A stretch of 64,000 nucleotides of DNA from Streptomyces sp. NBC_01317 (GCF_035961655.1 NZ_CP108393.1:496001-560000), one strand, 5' to 3'. Counted from the stretch's first letter, positions 42,342 through 51,552 are shown. Program-made: numbers and translations. The notes: a model not told the origin generated them from the sequence alone.

Positions 42342-44371
42342 CGAACCCTGTCACTCCCCCACCGCCGGAGCCCTTCTGGACCCCGGACCCGGCGGACACC
42401 GCGGTCACCCGCATCGCCGACTTCGGCCGCTGGGCCGCCGCCCGCCACCCGGGCCTCGACCAGGCGGGCGACCCCACCGACTACGACGTGCTGTACCGCT
42501 GGTCCGTCACCGAACTCGAGGAGTTCTGGGGCGCGGTGTGGGAGTACTTCGCCGTCGACTCCTCGACCCCCTACGAGACCGTGCTGGCCGAGGAGTTGAT
42601 GCCCGGCGCGCGCTGGTTCCCCGGCGCGACCCTGAACTACGCGCACCACGCGCTCCGTCACGTGAGAGACGACGAGCCCGCGATCCTCGCGCTGGACGAG
42701 ACCGGCTCGGGGTACGAAGTCCTGGGCGGTGAACTCCGCGCCCAGGTCGCCGCGATCGCCGCCACCTTGCGGGACCTCGGTGTCGGCCCCGGGGACACGG
42801 TGGCGGGCTATCTGCCCCACACCCCTCACGCCGTGGTCGCGTTCCTGGCCACCGCGAGCCTCGGGGCCGTGTGGTCGGTCTGCGGTCAGGACTACGCCCC
42901 CGAGGCCGCCGCCGATCGTTTCGCCCAGCTCCGGCCCACCGTGCTCTTCGCGGCGGACGGCTACCTCTTCAACGGTACGGTCCACGACCGCCGCGACGCG
43001 GCCCTGGAGCTTGCCCGCCACCTGCCCACGCTCAACGCCGTGGTGCTGGTCGACCATGTGGGTCCGGGGTGGTCCGACGACCGGCGTTCCTTCCCCACGC
43101 TGCGGTGGGACGACGTGGTCACCCGCACCGAGGAACTGGTCTGCGCGCCGGTGCCCTTCGACCACCCCTTGTGGGTGGTGTTCTCCTCAGGAACGACGGG
43201 GCTTCCCAAGGGAATCGTCCACGGTCACGGCGGCGTCCTGCTCGAACACCTCAAGACCCTGGGCCTGCACTCCGACCTGGGACCGGCCGACCGTCTCCTG
43301 TGGTACACGACCACCCACTGGATGATGTGGAACCTCGTGGTCTCGACGCTGCTGACCGGCGCGACCGCCTGTACGTACGACGGTAGTCCCGCGCCCTTCG
43401 CCCGCCCGGACGTCCTGTGGGACCTCGCCGCCCGCCACCGCGTCACCGTGTTCGGCACCAGCCCCCAATACCTGCTCGGCATGGCCAAGTTCGGCATCGA
43501 CCCGTCGGTGCACGACCTGTCCGCGATCCGTGCCGTCGGCTGCACCGGATCCACCCTGCCGGCCTCCGCCTACCCGTGGGTCGGTGAGCATGTCGGCAAG
43601 AGGGTCCAACTCGCCTCCACCAGCGGCGGAACCGACGTGGTGTCGGGCTTCGCGGGGAGCGCCGCCACGACACCGGTCTGGGCCGGCGAACTGTCCGCGC
43701 CCCACCTCGGTGTCGCTCTTGCGGCCTACTCCCCCGACGGGGACCCGGTCGTGGACCAGGTGGGTGAACTGGTGGTGACCCGCCCGATGCCGTCCATGCC
43801 GCTGTACTTCTGGAACGACCCCGACGGCGCCCGCTACCAGGACGCGTACTTCTCCACCTATCCCGGCGTCTGGCGGCACGGCGACTGGATCACCCTCACC
43901 TCCCGCGGCTCGGTCGTCGTCCACGGCCGCTCCGATTCCACCCTGAACCGCAACGGTGTACGGCTCGGCAGCGCCGACATCCACGACGCGGTCGAACGAC
44001 TGCCCGAGATCGCGGAGTCCCTGGTGATCGGCGCGGAGGAGCCGGACGGCGGGTACTGGATGCCGCTGTTCGTGGTCCTCGCGGAGGGTGCCGTCCTCGA
44101 CGACGCCCTGCGCGACCGCCTGCGGGACGCCATCCGTACCAGCGCATCGCCCCGTCACGTCCCCGACGAGATCCTCGACGTCCCGGGGGTCCCGCACACC
44201 CGTACCGGCAAGAAACTCGAAGTGCCGGTGAAACGCCTGCTCCAGGGCGCTTCCGCCGGGGACGTGGTCAACCCGGCGGCCGTGGACAACCCCGGACTCA
44301 TCGCCTTCTACGCGCGGTTGGGGGCCGACCGCGCGCGTGCCCGAAGCGCCGGAGCAGGTGACGGCCGGTGA
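42338..44371 (+). CDS. acetoacetate--CoA ligase-like enzyme
   Basis: Adenylate-forming ligase of 677 residues from ATG 42338 (ATGA overlap). Hallmarks: the N-terminal linker WSVTELEEFWGAVWEYF, the AMP-binding loop VFSSGTTGLPKGIVHGHGG near 282-300, the TSPQYLLGMAKFGI region, HGDWITLTSRGSVVVHGRSD with the adenylation Asp, and the C-terminal catalytic Lys in HTRTGKKLEVPVKRLL. Overall pattern and length match acetoacetyl-CoA synthetases (about 640-660). It would activate acetoacetate, or a similar acid released by the FAH protein, for thiolysis into acetyl-CoA. Confidence 0.88.
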   Translation: MTNPVTPPPPEPFWTPDPADTAVTRIADFGRWAAARHPGLDQAGDPTDYDVLYRWSVTELEEFWGAVWEYFAVDSSTPYETVLAEELMPGARWFPGATLNYAHHALRHVRDDEPAILALDETGSGYEVLGGELRAQVAAIAATLRDLGVGPGDTVAGYLPHTPHAVVAFLATASLGAVWSVCGQDYAPEAAADRFAQLRPTVLFAADGYLFNGTVHDRRDAALELARHLPTLNAVVLVDHVGPGWSDDRRSFPTLRWDDVVTRTEELVCAPVPFDHPLWVVFSSGTTGLPKGIVHGHGGVLLEHLKTLGLHSDLGPADRLLWYTTTHWMMWNLVVSTLLTGATACTYDGSPAPFARPDVLWDLAARHRVTVFGTSPQYLLGMAKFGIDPSVHDLSAIRAVGCTGSTLPASAYPWVGEHVGKRVQLASTSGGTDVVSGFAGSAATTPVWAGELSAPHLGVALAAYSPDGDPVVDQVGELVVTRPMPSMPLYFWNDPDGARYQDAYFSTYPGVWRHGDWITLTSRGSVVVHGRSDSTLNRNGVRLGSADIHDAVERLPEIAESLVIGAEEPDGGYWMPLFVVLAEGAVLDDALRDRLRDAIRTSASPRHVPDEILDVPGVPHTRTGKKLEVPVKRLLQGASAGDVVNPAAVDNPGLIAFYARLGADRARARSAGAGDGR

Positions 44372-45357
44372 CACCGACACCTGGCGCCGCGCCCACCCCT
44401 CCGCCACTGAACGGCGCTGTCGACGTGCACGCACACTTCATCACCCCGCGGCTGAGGGCGGCGATGGAGACGGCCGGTCACGGACAGCCCGACGGGATGC
44501 CCGCCATCCCGGACTGGAGCCCCGAGTCGGCGCTCGCCATGATGGACAGCACCGGCATCGCGGCGGCCGTCCTGTCGGTCTCCTCACCAGGAGTCGACTT
44601 CGGCGACCCCACCGGGACCCGCGAGCTGGCGAGAACCGTCAACGAGGAAGGGGCGGTTGTCGTCCGTACGTACCCGGGCAGATTCGGACTGCTGGCTTCC
44701 CTGCCGCTGCCGGACATCTCCGACGCGCTACGGGAGACACATCACGCCTTCGACACCCTGGACGCCGACGGTGTCGTCCTGCAAACCCACTACGCGGGAC
44801 GCCATCTCGGCGATCCCGTGTACGAGCCGCTGATGGCCGAACTGGACCGGCGGGCGGCCGTGGTCCTCCTGCACCCGACGTCACCGCCGCACGCCGAGGC
44901 GACCGGCCTGGGATGGCCCCGGCCGATGCTGGAGTTCCCGTTCGAGACCACGCGCGCCGTGACCAACCTGATCCTGCGCGGCGTACGGGACCGTTTCCCC
45001 GGCATCCGGTTCATCGTCCCGCACGCCGGCGCCGTACTGCCCTCGGTCGCGGACCGTCTCTCCGTCTTCGCCCTGGGGGCCGGAGCCGAGTCGGCCGACG
45101 TCCTCGGAGCCCTGAGGGGGTTCTACTACGACCTCGCGGGCTTCGCTCTCCCCCGGTTGCTCCCCTCCCTGCTCACCCTGGCGGACGCCGACCGTCTCCT
45201 CTACGGCAGTGACTACCCCTTCACTCCCGACTGGGTGGCGGAGGGCCTGGCGGCCACCCTCGCCGGCAGCGACGTCCTCACGCCGGAGCAGCAGGCCCTG
45301 ATGCAGCGGGAGACGGCGGCCACGCTCTTCCCCCGCTTGGCTTCCTCGGGGGCCTGA
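44368..45357 (+). CDS. amidohydrolase-family decarboxylase (ACMSD-like)
   Basis: Metal-dependent TIM-barrel enzyme of 329 residues from GTG 44368 (GTGA overlap). The N-terminal metal motif is H21-A-H23 in VDVHAHF, with His in LLHPTSPP, His in VPHAGAVLP and Asp in LYGSDYPFTP, as in ACMSD, gamma-resorcylate and 6-methylsalicylate decarboxylases. As the last gene of the operon it could decarboxylate a benzoic-acid-type entry substrate or a ring-cleavage product. Which of these cannot be decided from the sequence. A 190-bp gap follows before the PRC-barrel gene. Confidence 0.85.
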   Translation: MTPTPGAAPTPPPLNGAVDVHAHFITPRLRAAMETAGHGQPDGMPAIPDWSPESALAMMDSTGIAAAVLSVSSPGVDFGDPTGTRELARTVNEEGAVVVRTYPGRFGLLASLPLPDISDALRETHHAFDTLDADGVVLQTHYAGRHLGDPVYEPLMAELDRRAAVVLLHPTSPPHAEATGLGWPRPMLEFPFETTRAVTNLILRGVRDRFPGIRFIVPHAGAVLPSVADRLSVFALGAGAESADVLGALRGFYYDLAGFALPRLLPSLLTLADADRLLYGSDYPFTPDWVAEGLAATLAGSDVLTPEQQALMQRETAATLFPRLASSGA

Positions 45358-45547
45358 CGCGAGCGAGGGCCTGACACGGGGCAATGCCGGCCGCATTCTG
45401 CCCGCCTTTCCCCCATAAAAACCTCCTCCTTTTCGAGGCGTTCCCAGGTGTGGGATCGACAGGCCCGGGCACTCGCCTTTCTGAGGGGCGGTCAACGAAC
45501 ACGATGACCCTCTTGCAAGGTATATGCCGTCGAATAAGGAGCCTATT

Positions 45548-45901
45548 ATGAGCGACAACATGTGGGGATACCAGCCGACGGCCGGTCACACCGCGGGGAA
45601 CACCCTGACCGGTTACAAGGTCGAGGCGAGCGACGGAAGCATCGGCAAGGTCGACAAGCACTCCGACGAGGTCGGCTCGTCGTACCTGGTGGTCGACACC
45701 GGTGTCTGGATCTTCGGCAAGCACGTCCTGCTGCCGGCCAGCACCGTCACGCGGGTCGACACCGCGGAGGAGACCATCTACGTCGACCGGACGAAGGCGG
45801 AGATCAAGGACGCCCCCGAGTTCGACAAGGACAAGCACCTCGGTGATTCCGATTACCACGAGCAGGTGGGCGGGCACTACGGAAAGCACCGCCGCATCTG
45901 A
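45548..45901 (+). CDS. PRC-barrel domain protein
   Basis: Small cytoplasmic protein of 117 residues. ATG 45548 follows AAGGAG. The PRC-barrel/DUF2171-like core covers about 18-85 (LTGYKVEASDGSIGKVDKHS, SYLVVDTGVWIFGKHVLLPA). The tail is rich in Asp, Lys and His (DKDKHLGDSDYHEQVGGHYGKHRR). Similar proteins in Streptomyces and Deinococcus are often general-stress-induced, with unknown role. Upstream is an AT-rich region (GGTATATG near 45520) that could hold its promoter. A very strong hairpin follows, so it is monocistronic. Confidence 0.8.
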   Translation: MSDNMWGYQPTAGHTAGNTLTGYKVEASDGSIGKVDKHSDEVGSSYLVVDTGVWIFGKHVLLPASTVTRVDTAEETIYVDRTKAEIKDAPEFDKDKHLGDSDYHEQVGGHYGKHRRI

Positions 45902-45913
45902 CCACAACAGCTC

Positions 45914-45961
45914 CCGACGGGGGCCGACCGGAGCGAATACGCTCCGGTCGGCCCCCGTCGG
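45914..45961. terminator. 22-bp perfect stem, 4-nt loop terminator
   Basis: The arm at 45914-45935 (starting ccgacggggg) and its exact complement at 45940-45961 flank aata. It lies 12 bp after the PRC-barrel stop, with no T-run, as is common in actinobacteria. Confidence 0.88.
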
Positions 45962-46104
45962 CGTTCACGGCAAAGAATTCGTTCAAGAATTCAGTCGGGC
46001 GTAATGGCGGCCGGCAAGGTCGCACGAAGTGCGCTTCCGCGCAGTCAAGACCACACGGATGAACTGCACAGGCAAGACTGTACAACCCAACCTGCATGTT
46101 CTAG

Positions 46105-46115
46105 TGTAGACTACA
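46105..46115. promoter_or_regulatory. operator-like palindrome overlapping the MarR start codon
   Basis: TGTAG-A-CTACA, perfect 5-bp arms, the last A being the A of the ATG at 46115. TAGTGT (46102-46107) could be the -10 with TSS at or next to the ATG, so the MarR-MFS mRNA would be leaderless and the protein would repress its own operon by covering this site. Confidence 0.55.
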
Positions 46116-46561
46116 TGAATGAGAGCCCACGCCTGTCCCCCTCGGCGGTTCAGGCCTCGCGAGAGGTCCGTACGGTCATCAGCCGCCTGCGGCGCCGCAT
46201 CCTCAACGCCGCCGAGGCCGAGGACATCACCTTCGGGCAGGCGTCCGTCCTGAGCCGCCTGTCCGGCCAGCAGGGCGTCACGGCCAGCGAGCTCGCCGCG
46301 GCCGAGGGCGTACGCCACCAGTCGATGACCTCGACGGTCGCGTCCCTGGCCACTCTGGGACTGGTGGTACGGCGGCCCGACCCCGACGACGGGCGCCGGC
46401 TGCTCATCGCGCTGACCACGGAGGGGCACCGGCGGGTGGAGGAGGGGCGGCAGGCCCGGCAGGAGTGGCTCGCCACGGAGTTGCAGGGGAGGTGTACGGA
46501 GGAGGAGCGGCGGGCGGTGATCGCCGCCATGGCCGTACTGGAGCGACTGACCCATGACTGA
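46115..46561 (+). CDS. MarR-family transcriptional regulator
   Basis: Winged-helix repressor of 148 residues from ATG 46115 (MNESPRLSPSAVQASREVRT). The recognition region is VTASELAAAEGVRHQSMTSTVASL and the wing RRPDPDDGRRLLIALT. The upstream in-frame residues up to 46004 lack family resemblance and would run through the promoter, so they are excluded. The gene overlaps the MFS transporter by 8 bp, a usual arrangement in which the regulator responds to the transporter's substrate. Confidence 0.92.
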   Translation: MNESPRLSPSAVQASREVRTVISRLRRRILNAAEAEDITFGQASVLSRLSGQQGVTASELAAAEGVRHQSMTSTVASLATLGLVVRRPDPDDGRRLLIALTTEGHRRVEEGRQARQEWLATELQGRCTEEERRAVIAAMAVLERLTHD

Positions 46562-48041
46562 CCAGAAAACGGCGGGGCGCGGCAGGACGGCGTCGGCGGG
46601 CTTCGACCGGCGGCTGCTGCCGCCGATGATGCTGGGGTCGGTCCTCAACCCGATCAACTCGACGATCATCGCCGTCACCCTCATACCCATCGGCGACGCC
46701 CTGGGCGCGCCGCCCGCGCAGACGGCGTGGCTGGTCTCGGCCCTCTACCTGGCCACCGCCCTCGGACAGCCCGTCGTGGGCCGGCTCATCGACATCTTCG
46801 GGCCGCGCAGGCTCTTCCTCGTCAGTACGAGCCTGGTCGGGGTCGCCGGTGTGGTCGGCACCCTGGCGCCGGACCTGGGGGTGCTGATCGCCTCGCGGGT
46901 CCTGCTCGGCTTCGGCACCTGCGCCGGGTATCCCGCCGCGATGGCGCTGCTGCGCAGCGAGGCCCGGCGCACCGGGCAGGACAGTCCGGGCGGGGTACTG
47001 ACCGCCCTGGCCGTCGCCAACCAGACCATCGCCGTGATCGGCCCTCTGCTGGGCGGCCTGCTGGTGGGGCTGGGCGGCTGGCGCGCCACTTTCGCGCTGA
47101 ACGTGCCGCTGGCCGTCGCGGCCGTACTGCTGGGACTGCTCCGGCTGCCCAAGGAAGCCGGAACGGGAGGCTCCCCCGAAGCCGGTACGGCGGCCGGCAC
47201 CGAAGGATCCCCGGCGGCCGGCACCACAGGGCCCCCGGGTCGAGCCGGGCGCCTCGCCACGCGGCTCGACCTGCCCGGCATGGCGCTGTTCGCCGCGATG
47301 CTCGTCTCGTTGCTGCTGTTCCTGATGAACCTGCACCTGCGCGACTGGTACCTGCTGGCGATCGCCGCCGCCGCGAGCGCCGCGTTCGGCGCCCGGGAGC
47401 TGCGCGCTTCCACCCCGTTCATCGATCTGCGGGTGCTGGGCGGCAACACGCCCCTGCTGATCACGTACGGGCGCGCGCTGGTCGCGTACGTCGTCTCCTA
47501 CTCGTTCCTCTACGGGTTCACGCAGTGGACGGAGGAGGGCTTCGGGCTCCCGCCGTTCCACGCGGGGCTGGTACAGATCCCCATGTTCCTGGTGGCCATC
47601 GGTGTCTCGATCGTCTCGGGACGGCGCGAGGGCGTGCGCGGCAAGCTGCTCGCCGGCGGGCTCGGGCAGGTGGTCGCCTGCCTGGTGATGCTGACGCTCA
47701 CCGGGGCGAGCCCCGTGTGGATGCTGATACTCGTGGCCCTGATCTTCGGCCTCCCCCAGGGGCTGAACAACCTGGCCCTCCAGAACTCCGTCTACTTCCA
47801 GGCCGATCCGGAGCGCACCGCCTCCTCGGCCGGCCTGTTGCGTACCTTCGCGTACGTCGGTTCGATGGTCGCCTCCTCCACCACAGCCGCCTCCTTCGGG
47901 CAGCGCGCGGACACCGGCGGCATGCACCACCTCGCCTGGATCATGCTCGGCGCGGCGGTCCTCTACCTCCTCCTGACCGTCTCCGACCGCGCGCTGGGAC
48001 GCACTCCGGACGGCGCTGCGGCGCACTCCCCGAAGGAGTGA
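46554..48041 (+). CDS. MFS drug exporter (DHA2-like)
   Basis: Membrane transporter of 495 residues with about 14 transmembrane helices. The N-terminal half carries the motif A-like GRLIDIFGPRRLFLVS and the motif C-like region AVIGPLLGGLLVGLGGWRATFALNVPL. A Gly/Ala/Thr/Pro-rich cytoplasmic loop (about 200-235, EAGTGGSPEAGTAAGTEG) with degenerate internal repeats separates helices 6 and 7. Proton-driven export of a toxic compound is likely, under the MarR protein with which it overlaps. The substrate is unknown. Confidence 0.92.
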   Translation: MTDQKTAGRGRTASAGFDRRLLPPMMLGSVLNPINSTIIAVTLIPIGDALGAPPAQTAWLVSALYLATALGQPVVGRLIDIFGPRRLFLVSTSLVGVAGVVGTLAPDLGVLIASRVLLGFGTCAGYPAAMALLRSEARRTGQDSPGGVLTALAVANQTIAVIGPLLGGLLVGLGGWRATFALNVPLAVAAVLLGLLRLPKEAGTGGSPEAGTAAGTEGSPAAGTTGPPGRAGRLATRLDLPGMALFAAMLVSLLLFLMNLHLRDWYLLAIAAAASAAFGARELRASTPFIDLRVLGGNTPLLITYGRALVAYVVSYSFLYGFTQWTEEGFGLPPFHAGLVQIPMFLVAIGVSIVSGRREGVRGKLLAGGLGQVVACLVMLTLTGASPVWMLILVALIFGLPQGLNNLALQNSVYFQADPERTASSAGLLRTFAYVGSMVASSTTAASFGQRADTGGMHHLAWIMLGAAVLYLLLTVSDRALGRTPDGAAAHSPKE

Positions 48042-48217
48042 ATGAACCTCATCGAACGAGTTTGAGCGGCAACGGCCCAGAGCCCGCACGCTCCCTCCTC
48101 CGTATGGGAACTGACGTCCACAAAATGCCCACGACGGGCCCGTGACGGCACCGGATCCGGCGCGTTTCTAGAGCACCAGTGCCACACCGACGCCCAGACG
48201 GAGGACACGCCGGCGGC

Positions 48218-48928
48218 ATGACCGAGCCCAACGAGACACCCAACCACACCGTTCCAGGTCCACGCACCGCCCCACTGCACGCCCCCACGGTCGACCCTCC
48301 GGGCGCGCCCGGGCCGCCGGCCGTTCGGGTGGCCGGGCCCTCCGATGCCGACGGGCCCGCGCTGATGCGGATGACGCGTCTCGAAAGGCCGACCGCTCCG
48401 AGCCCGCGGGAGGGCGGGGAAGGGCGCCCCGGCTGGCTGCCGCCCGAGCAGTACGCCGAGACGGTTCTCAAGGCGACCGCCTTCGCGTGTTTCTACTTCA
48501 CCGACGAGGACGACCGGCCTCTCCAGTTGCACTCCGTCTACTCCCCCGCGCACCCCTGGCAGCTGGTCGGCGGCACGATGGACCCGGGTGAGCGCCCGTG
48601 GCAGACCGCCGTTCGTGAGTGCGAGGAGGAAACGGGCATCACGCCGGCCGGGCCGCCCCGGCTCCTGGCGACGGTGTACGGGCTGCCCGGCGCCGAGTGG
48701 CCGTACAGCACGATCGGCTGCGTCTTCGACGGCGGCCGGCTCACCGCGGCGCAGATCCGTGGCATCGCCGTACAGCCGGAGGAGCACGACGAGGTCCGCG
48801 TCCTGCCCCTGGCCGCGTGGGAGGCGCTGATGCCCCGCCGGGACTTCGCGCGTCTGAGCGCCCTGGCTGAGGCGCGCCGTACGGGCACCGCCGCCTACGT
48901 CGACAACTGGGGCTGGGGGGACGAATGA
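48218..48928 (+). CDS. NUDIX hydrolase
   Basis: Hydrolase of nucleoside diphosphate-X compounds, 236 residues from ATG 48218 (an in-frame GTG at 48179 is also possible). A Pro/Thr-rich N-terminal stretch of 50-60 residues precedes the fold. The NUDIX box is complete: GTMDPGERPWQTAVRECEEETGI, written here as G-x5-E-x7-REC-x-EETG. The substrate-side helix and strands (WPYSTIGCVFDGG, HDEVRVLPLAAWEAL) are standard. The ribosome-binding site is poorly placed (GGAGG 14 nt upstream). Its stop overlaps the start of the 102-residue gene. Confidence 0.87.
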   Translation: MTEPNETPNHTVPGPRTAPLHAPTVDPPGAPGPPAVRVAGPSDADGPALMRMTRLERPTAPSPREGGEGRPGWLPPEQYAETVLKATAFACFYFTDEDDRPLQLHSVYSPAHPWQLVGGTMDPGERPWQTAVRECEEETGITPAGPPRLLATVYGLPGAEWPYSTIGCVFDGGRLTAAQIRGIAVQPEEHDEVRVLPLAAWEALMPRRDFARLSALAEARRTGTAAYVDNWGWGDE

Positions 48929-49233
48929 GCAGCGGGGTCCGGAGGCGGGGGCGTGCGGTCGGTGACCTGGGGCCGCTCCTGGCCGGGGTCGGCAAGGCCG
49001 TGCTCAGCGTTCCGGACGCGTACGTCACCGCGACCGTCGACGTGACGGCGTGGGCCGACCGGAAGTGGCGCGCGATCCTGGCGCATCGCAGTGAGGCGGC
49101 GAGGGAACGATCCCTGCCCGGGCTTCTGTCGCGGGCCGGGGAGAAGGCGCGGGACCGGGTTCTCGGCACCGAGTACTACTCCCGCCTCAGCCTCGTGCCG
49201 TCGCCGGGCGGTCCGAGGCGGCCGGCCACCTGA
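48925..49233 (+). CDS. small hypothetical protein coupled to the NUDIX gene
   Basis: Basic 102-residue protein starting in the ATGA overlap with the NUDIX gene. It has no signal peptide. It contains a short amphipathic segment (GDLGPLLAGVGKAVLSVPDA) and an Arg-rich C-terminal half. I do not recognise the family. Translational coupling and coding-like composition support it as real. A bidirectional terminator follows at 49238. Confidence 0.6.
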   Translation: MSSGVRRRGRAVGDLGPLLAGVGKAVLSVPDAYVTATVDVTAWADRKWRAILAHRSEAARERSLPGLLSRAGEKARDRVLGTEYYSRLSLVPSPGGPRRPAT

Positions 49234-49237
49234 CGGG

Positions 49238-49269
49238 TTGGGCCCGCCGGCACAGCGCGGCGGGCCCAA
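49238..49269. terminator. 12-bp stem bidirectional terminator
   Basis: ttgggcccgccg (49238-49249) pairs exactly with cggcgggcccaa (49258-49269) around an 8-nt loop. It lies between convergent genes and can serve both. Confidence 0.85.
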
Positions 49270-49296
49270 TCTGGAGTGCGGTCAAAGGTCAGACGA

Positions 49297-50799
49297 CTAG
49301 CGCACCTTCACGAAGACCGGGTTCGAGTAGAACCAGAGGTCGTCCCACGGGCTCTCCTTGCCGTCCGCGAGCGGCTCGGCCTCGTCGGTGCTCGTGCCGC
49401 GTACGCGGGCGTAGAGGTCGCCCTCCACATCGCGCAGCGTGTGGCGGACGACGTACTCCTTGCCCTCCCGGCGCCAGTCGCGCGGGCCGAACCGGGCCAC
49501 CACCTTGGTGGTCGGGTTGGTGTCGGTGTCGAGGCTGGCGCTCGGGCCCGTGATCCGGCCCGTGATCAGGTCGACGCGCCGTACCTCCGGGCGGTCGCCG
49601 TTGGCGTTCTTGCCCTCCAGGGGCCGGAACCTGATCTCGATCTCGACGTCGGTACGGTTGCGACGGCTCACCGTGAGCGTCTCCCCCACGGAGGCCTCGC
49701 TGCCGCGGTTGCTCGCGCTGAGGTCGAGGCTGGTGATCAGGTCCCCGGTGCCCACCCAGATCCGCCCGTTGCGCAGGCCGTCCATGATGTCGGCGTAGTC
49801 CTGCCGCGCCAGCACGTGCGTCTTGCTGTACTCGCCCGGCCAGAAGTCGGAGCCGCCGCGGGTCCAGTGGACGTGCGAGTCGGAGGTCGCGGTGATCCAC
49901 CAGCGCCGGCCCTCGCCGAGCAGCGCGTCCCAGAGTCCGCCGACGCGCGCCGTCATCTGGTCGAAGCCGCCGTGGGTGGGGTAGTTGCTGTAGCCGCCGC
50001 GCGCGCCGCCGTTGAGCGGGCCCGCCTGGTGGCCGGGGGCGCCCTCGAAGCCGACGTAGATGTCCGGCGCGGCGTTGTTGCCGTTACGGAACTCGCGCGG
50101 CGTGTCCTGGCCGTAGACGCCGAGGCCCGTGGCCGACCGCGAGGCGTGGTGGGCGATCACCAGCGGCTTGCGCGGCATGCCCTTCGCGGCCTTCAGGAAC
50201 TCGACCATCTTGGCCTCGGTGTCGCGGCTCGGGTCGGCGGGGAAGGGGTCGTTCTTCGCGAAGCGGCTCTCCAGCTCGAAGAGCTGCTTCGCCTCGTCGG
50301 CGTGGTGAGGGATCATCAGCGTGTGGTGGTCCAGCGCGGGAGCGTCGAACTCCATGCCCCAGAACTGGAGAACGCCGGGTACCAGCGTGCGGGAGCGGAG
50401 AAGGTCGGGGTACGCCTGCTCCAGGTTCACCTTCGAGTGCGTCGGGCCGCCGTGGTCGGTGCACATCACCCAGCTGAGACCGAAGTGCTTCGCCATGATC
50501 GCGTTGGTCACGATCGGGTAGACGGCGTCGCCGCCCTTGATGAACTTCGGCGGATTGGTCGACGTGTCGAACGAGCCGCTGTACTCCGAGTGCACGTGGT
50601 GGTCGCCGGCGCGCCACGTCCGGCCGCGCGAGTCGCCGTGCTTCCCCTGGTCGCGGTCGTCATCGTCGTGGGCCGCGGCCGGGCCGGCCACCGCCAGCGG
50701 GCCGGCCGCCGCCAGCGTCGCCCCGACACCCGCGTACTTGACCAACCGGCGCCGCGAGATCGCCGAGTACTCCGGGTCTTCGCTGTTCTTGTTCTTCAC
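49297..50799 (-). CDS. Tat-exported PHP-domain (CehA/McbA-like) metallohydrolase
   Basis: Secreted protein of 500 residues. The twin-arginine signal is SRRRLVKYAGVGATLAAAGP near residues 15-34, ending in an AHDDDD stretch. The PHP fold begins with the metal motif DHHVHSEYSG; further ligands are probably in MCTDHGG, TLMIPHHAD, VIAHHASRS and ITATSDSHVHW. The C-terminal 150 residues are beta-rich. Related proteins include carbamate hydrolases and phosphoesterases, and many are annotated only as CehA/McbA family. Substrate unknown. It is monocistronic and converges with the NUDIX pair. Confidence 0.88.
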   Translation of the reverse strand: MKNKNSEDPEYSAISRRRLVKYAGVGATLAAAGPLAVAGPAAAHDDDDRDQGKHGDSRGRTWRAGDHHVHSEYSGSFDTSTNPPKFIKGGDAVYPIVTNAIMAKHFGLSWVMCTDHGGPTHSKVNLEQAYPDLLRSRTLVPGVLQFWGMEFDAPALDHHTLMIPHHADEAKQLFELESRFAKNDPFPADPSRDTEAKMVEFLKAAKGMPRKPLVIAHHASRSATGLGVYGQDTPREFRNGNNAAPDIYVGFEGAPGHQAGPLNGGARGGYSNYPTHGGFDQMTARVGGLWDALLGEGRRWWITATSDSHVHWTRGGSDFWPGEYSKTHVLARQDYADIMDGLRNGRIWVGTGDLITSLDLSASNRGSEASVGETLTVSRRNRTDVEIEIRFRPLEGKNANGDRPEVRRVDLITGRITGPSASLDTDTNPTTKVVARFGPRDWRREGKEYVVRHTLRDVEGDLYARVRGTSTDEAEPLADGKESPWDDLWFYSNPVFVKVR

Positions 50800-50995
50800 G
50801 ATGAAGCCTCTCGTTCAACCGCTGGGGGGCAACGAGGAGTCTCGGGTGGCAAACCGAACGGAACATGAACAGCGCTCACGACGATCGAGAACAACACATC
50901 CCGGTCCGCGCTTGGCGCGCCGTTGAACTGCGCTTTACCCCCGGGGAAGGCCACGGGCACGCCTGCCGCCCGCACGGTCGGCGACACAAGGTAAC

Positions 50996-51397
50996 GTGAG
51001 CGTCACTGTGCGAAGTCGGTCGGGACATTTCCGTGAGTACGGCAGCTGGGTGGTCGCCCTGGTGCTGGCGGCTCTGACTGCCCTGCTGCTGGGTGCGTGC
51101 GACAGCGGCGGGCATCACCGGCTGCTCGACGCGCCCGCCGGCCGTACATCTCTCTCGGTGTCCGCCTCTGACTTCACGTCAGGGTGTGCCGACCCGGATC
51201 CGTCCTGCGCGCCGGTGGTGGAGCAGCATCTCGCCACCCAGCTGGACCAGTACCAGCCCCTTCCGGCGCTCCCGTCGGCGGTCGGCGGGCGGCGGCCCAA
51301 GGCAAAGACACCCCTCTGCGGCGGCACCTCACGGCGCGGGCCCCCCGCCGGCGCAGGACGTGACGTGCTCGGCCGGGTGTGCGTGTCGAGGACGTGA
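50996..51397 (+). CDS. putative lipoprotein
   Basis: Frame of 133 residues from GTG 50996 with an N-terminal hydrophobic segment and the lipobox LLLGAC, cleaving before CDSGG. The following 70 residues have coding-like composition and four Cys. The last 40 or so residues are Arg/Gly/Pro-rich and less convincing. No ribosome-binding site is seen at the usual place. It is divergent from the PHP gene across 196 bp in which I see no clear promoter. No family recognised. Confidence 0.4.
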   Translation: MSVTVRSRSGHFREYGSWVVALVLAALTALLLGACDSGGHHRLLDAPAGRTSLSVSASDFTSGCADPDPSCAPVVEQHLATQLDQYQPLPALPSAVGGRRPKAKTPLCGGTSRRGPPAGAGRDVLGRVCVSRT

Positions 51398-51552
51398 CCG
51401 GGCCGGACCGCTCTGTCGTACGGCGGCCTCCCGCCGCCCGGCGCGTGGTCCGACCGCCCCGATCGCTCCTTCTCCGGGTCCCCCGGTGCGCTCCTCCGGC
51501 AACAGGTGAGCCACCGCGGTGTGCCCCGGCCCGCACGAAAGACATCCGTACG

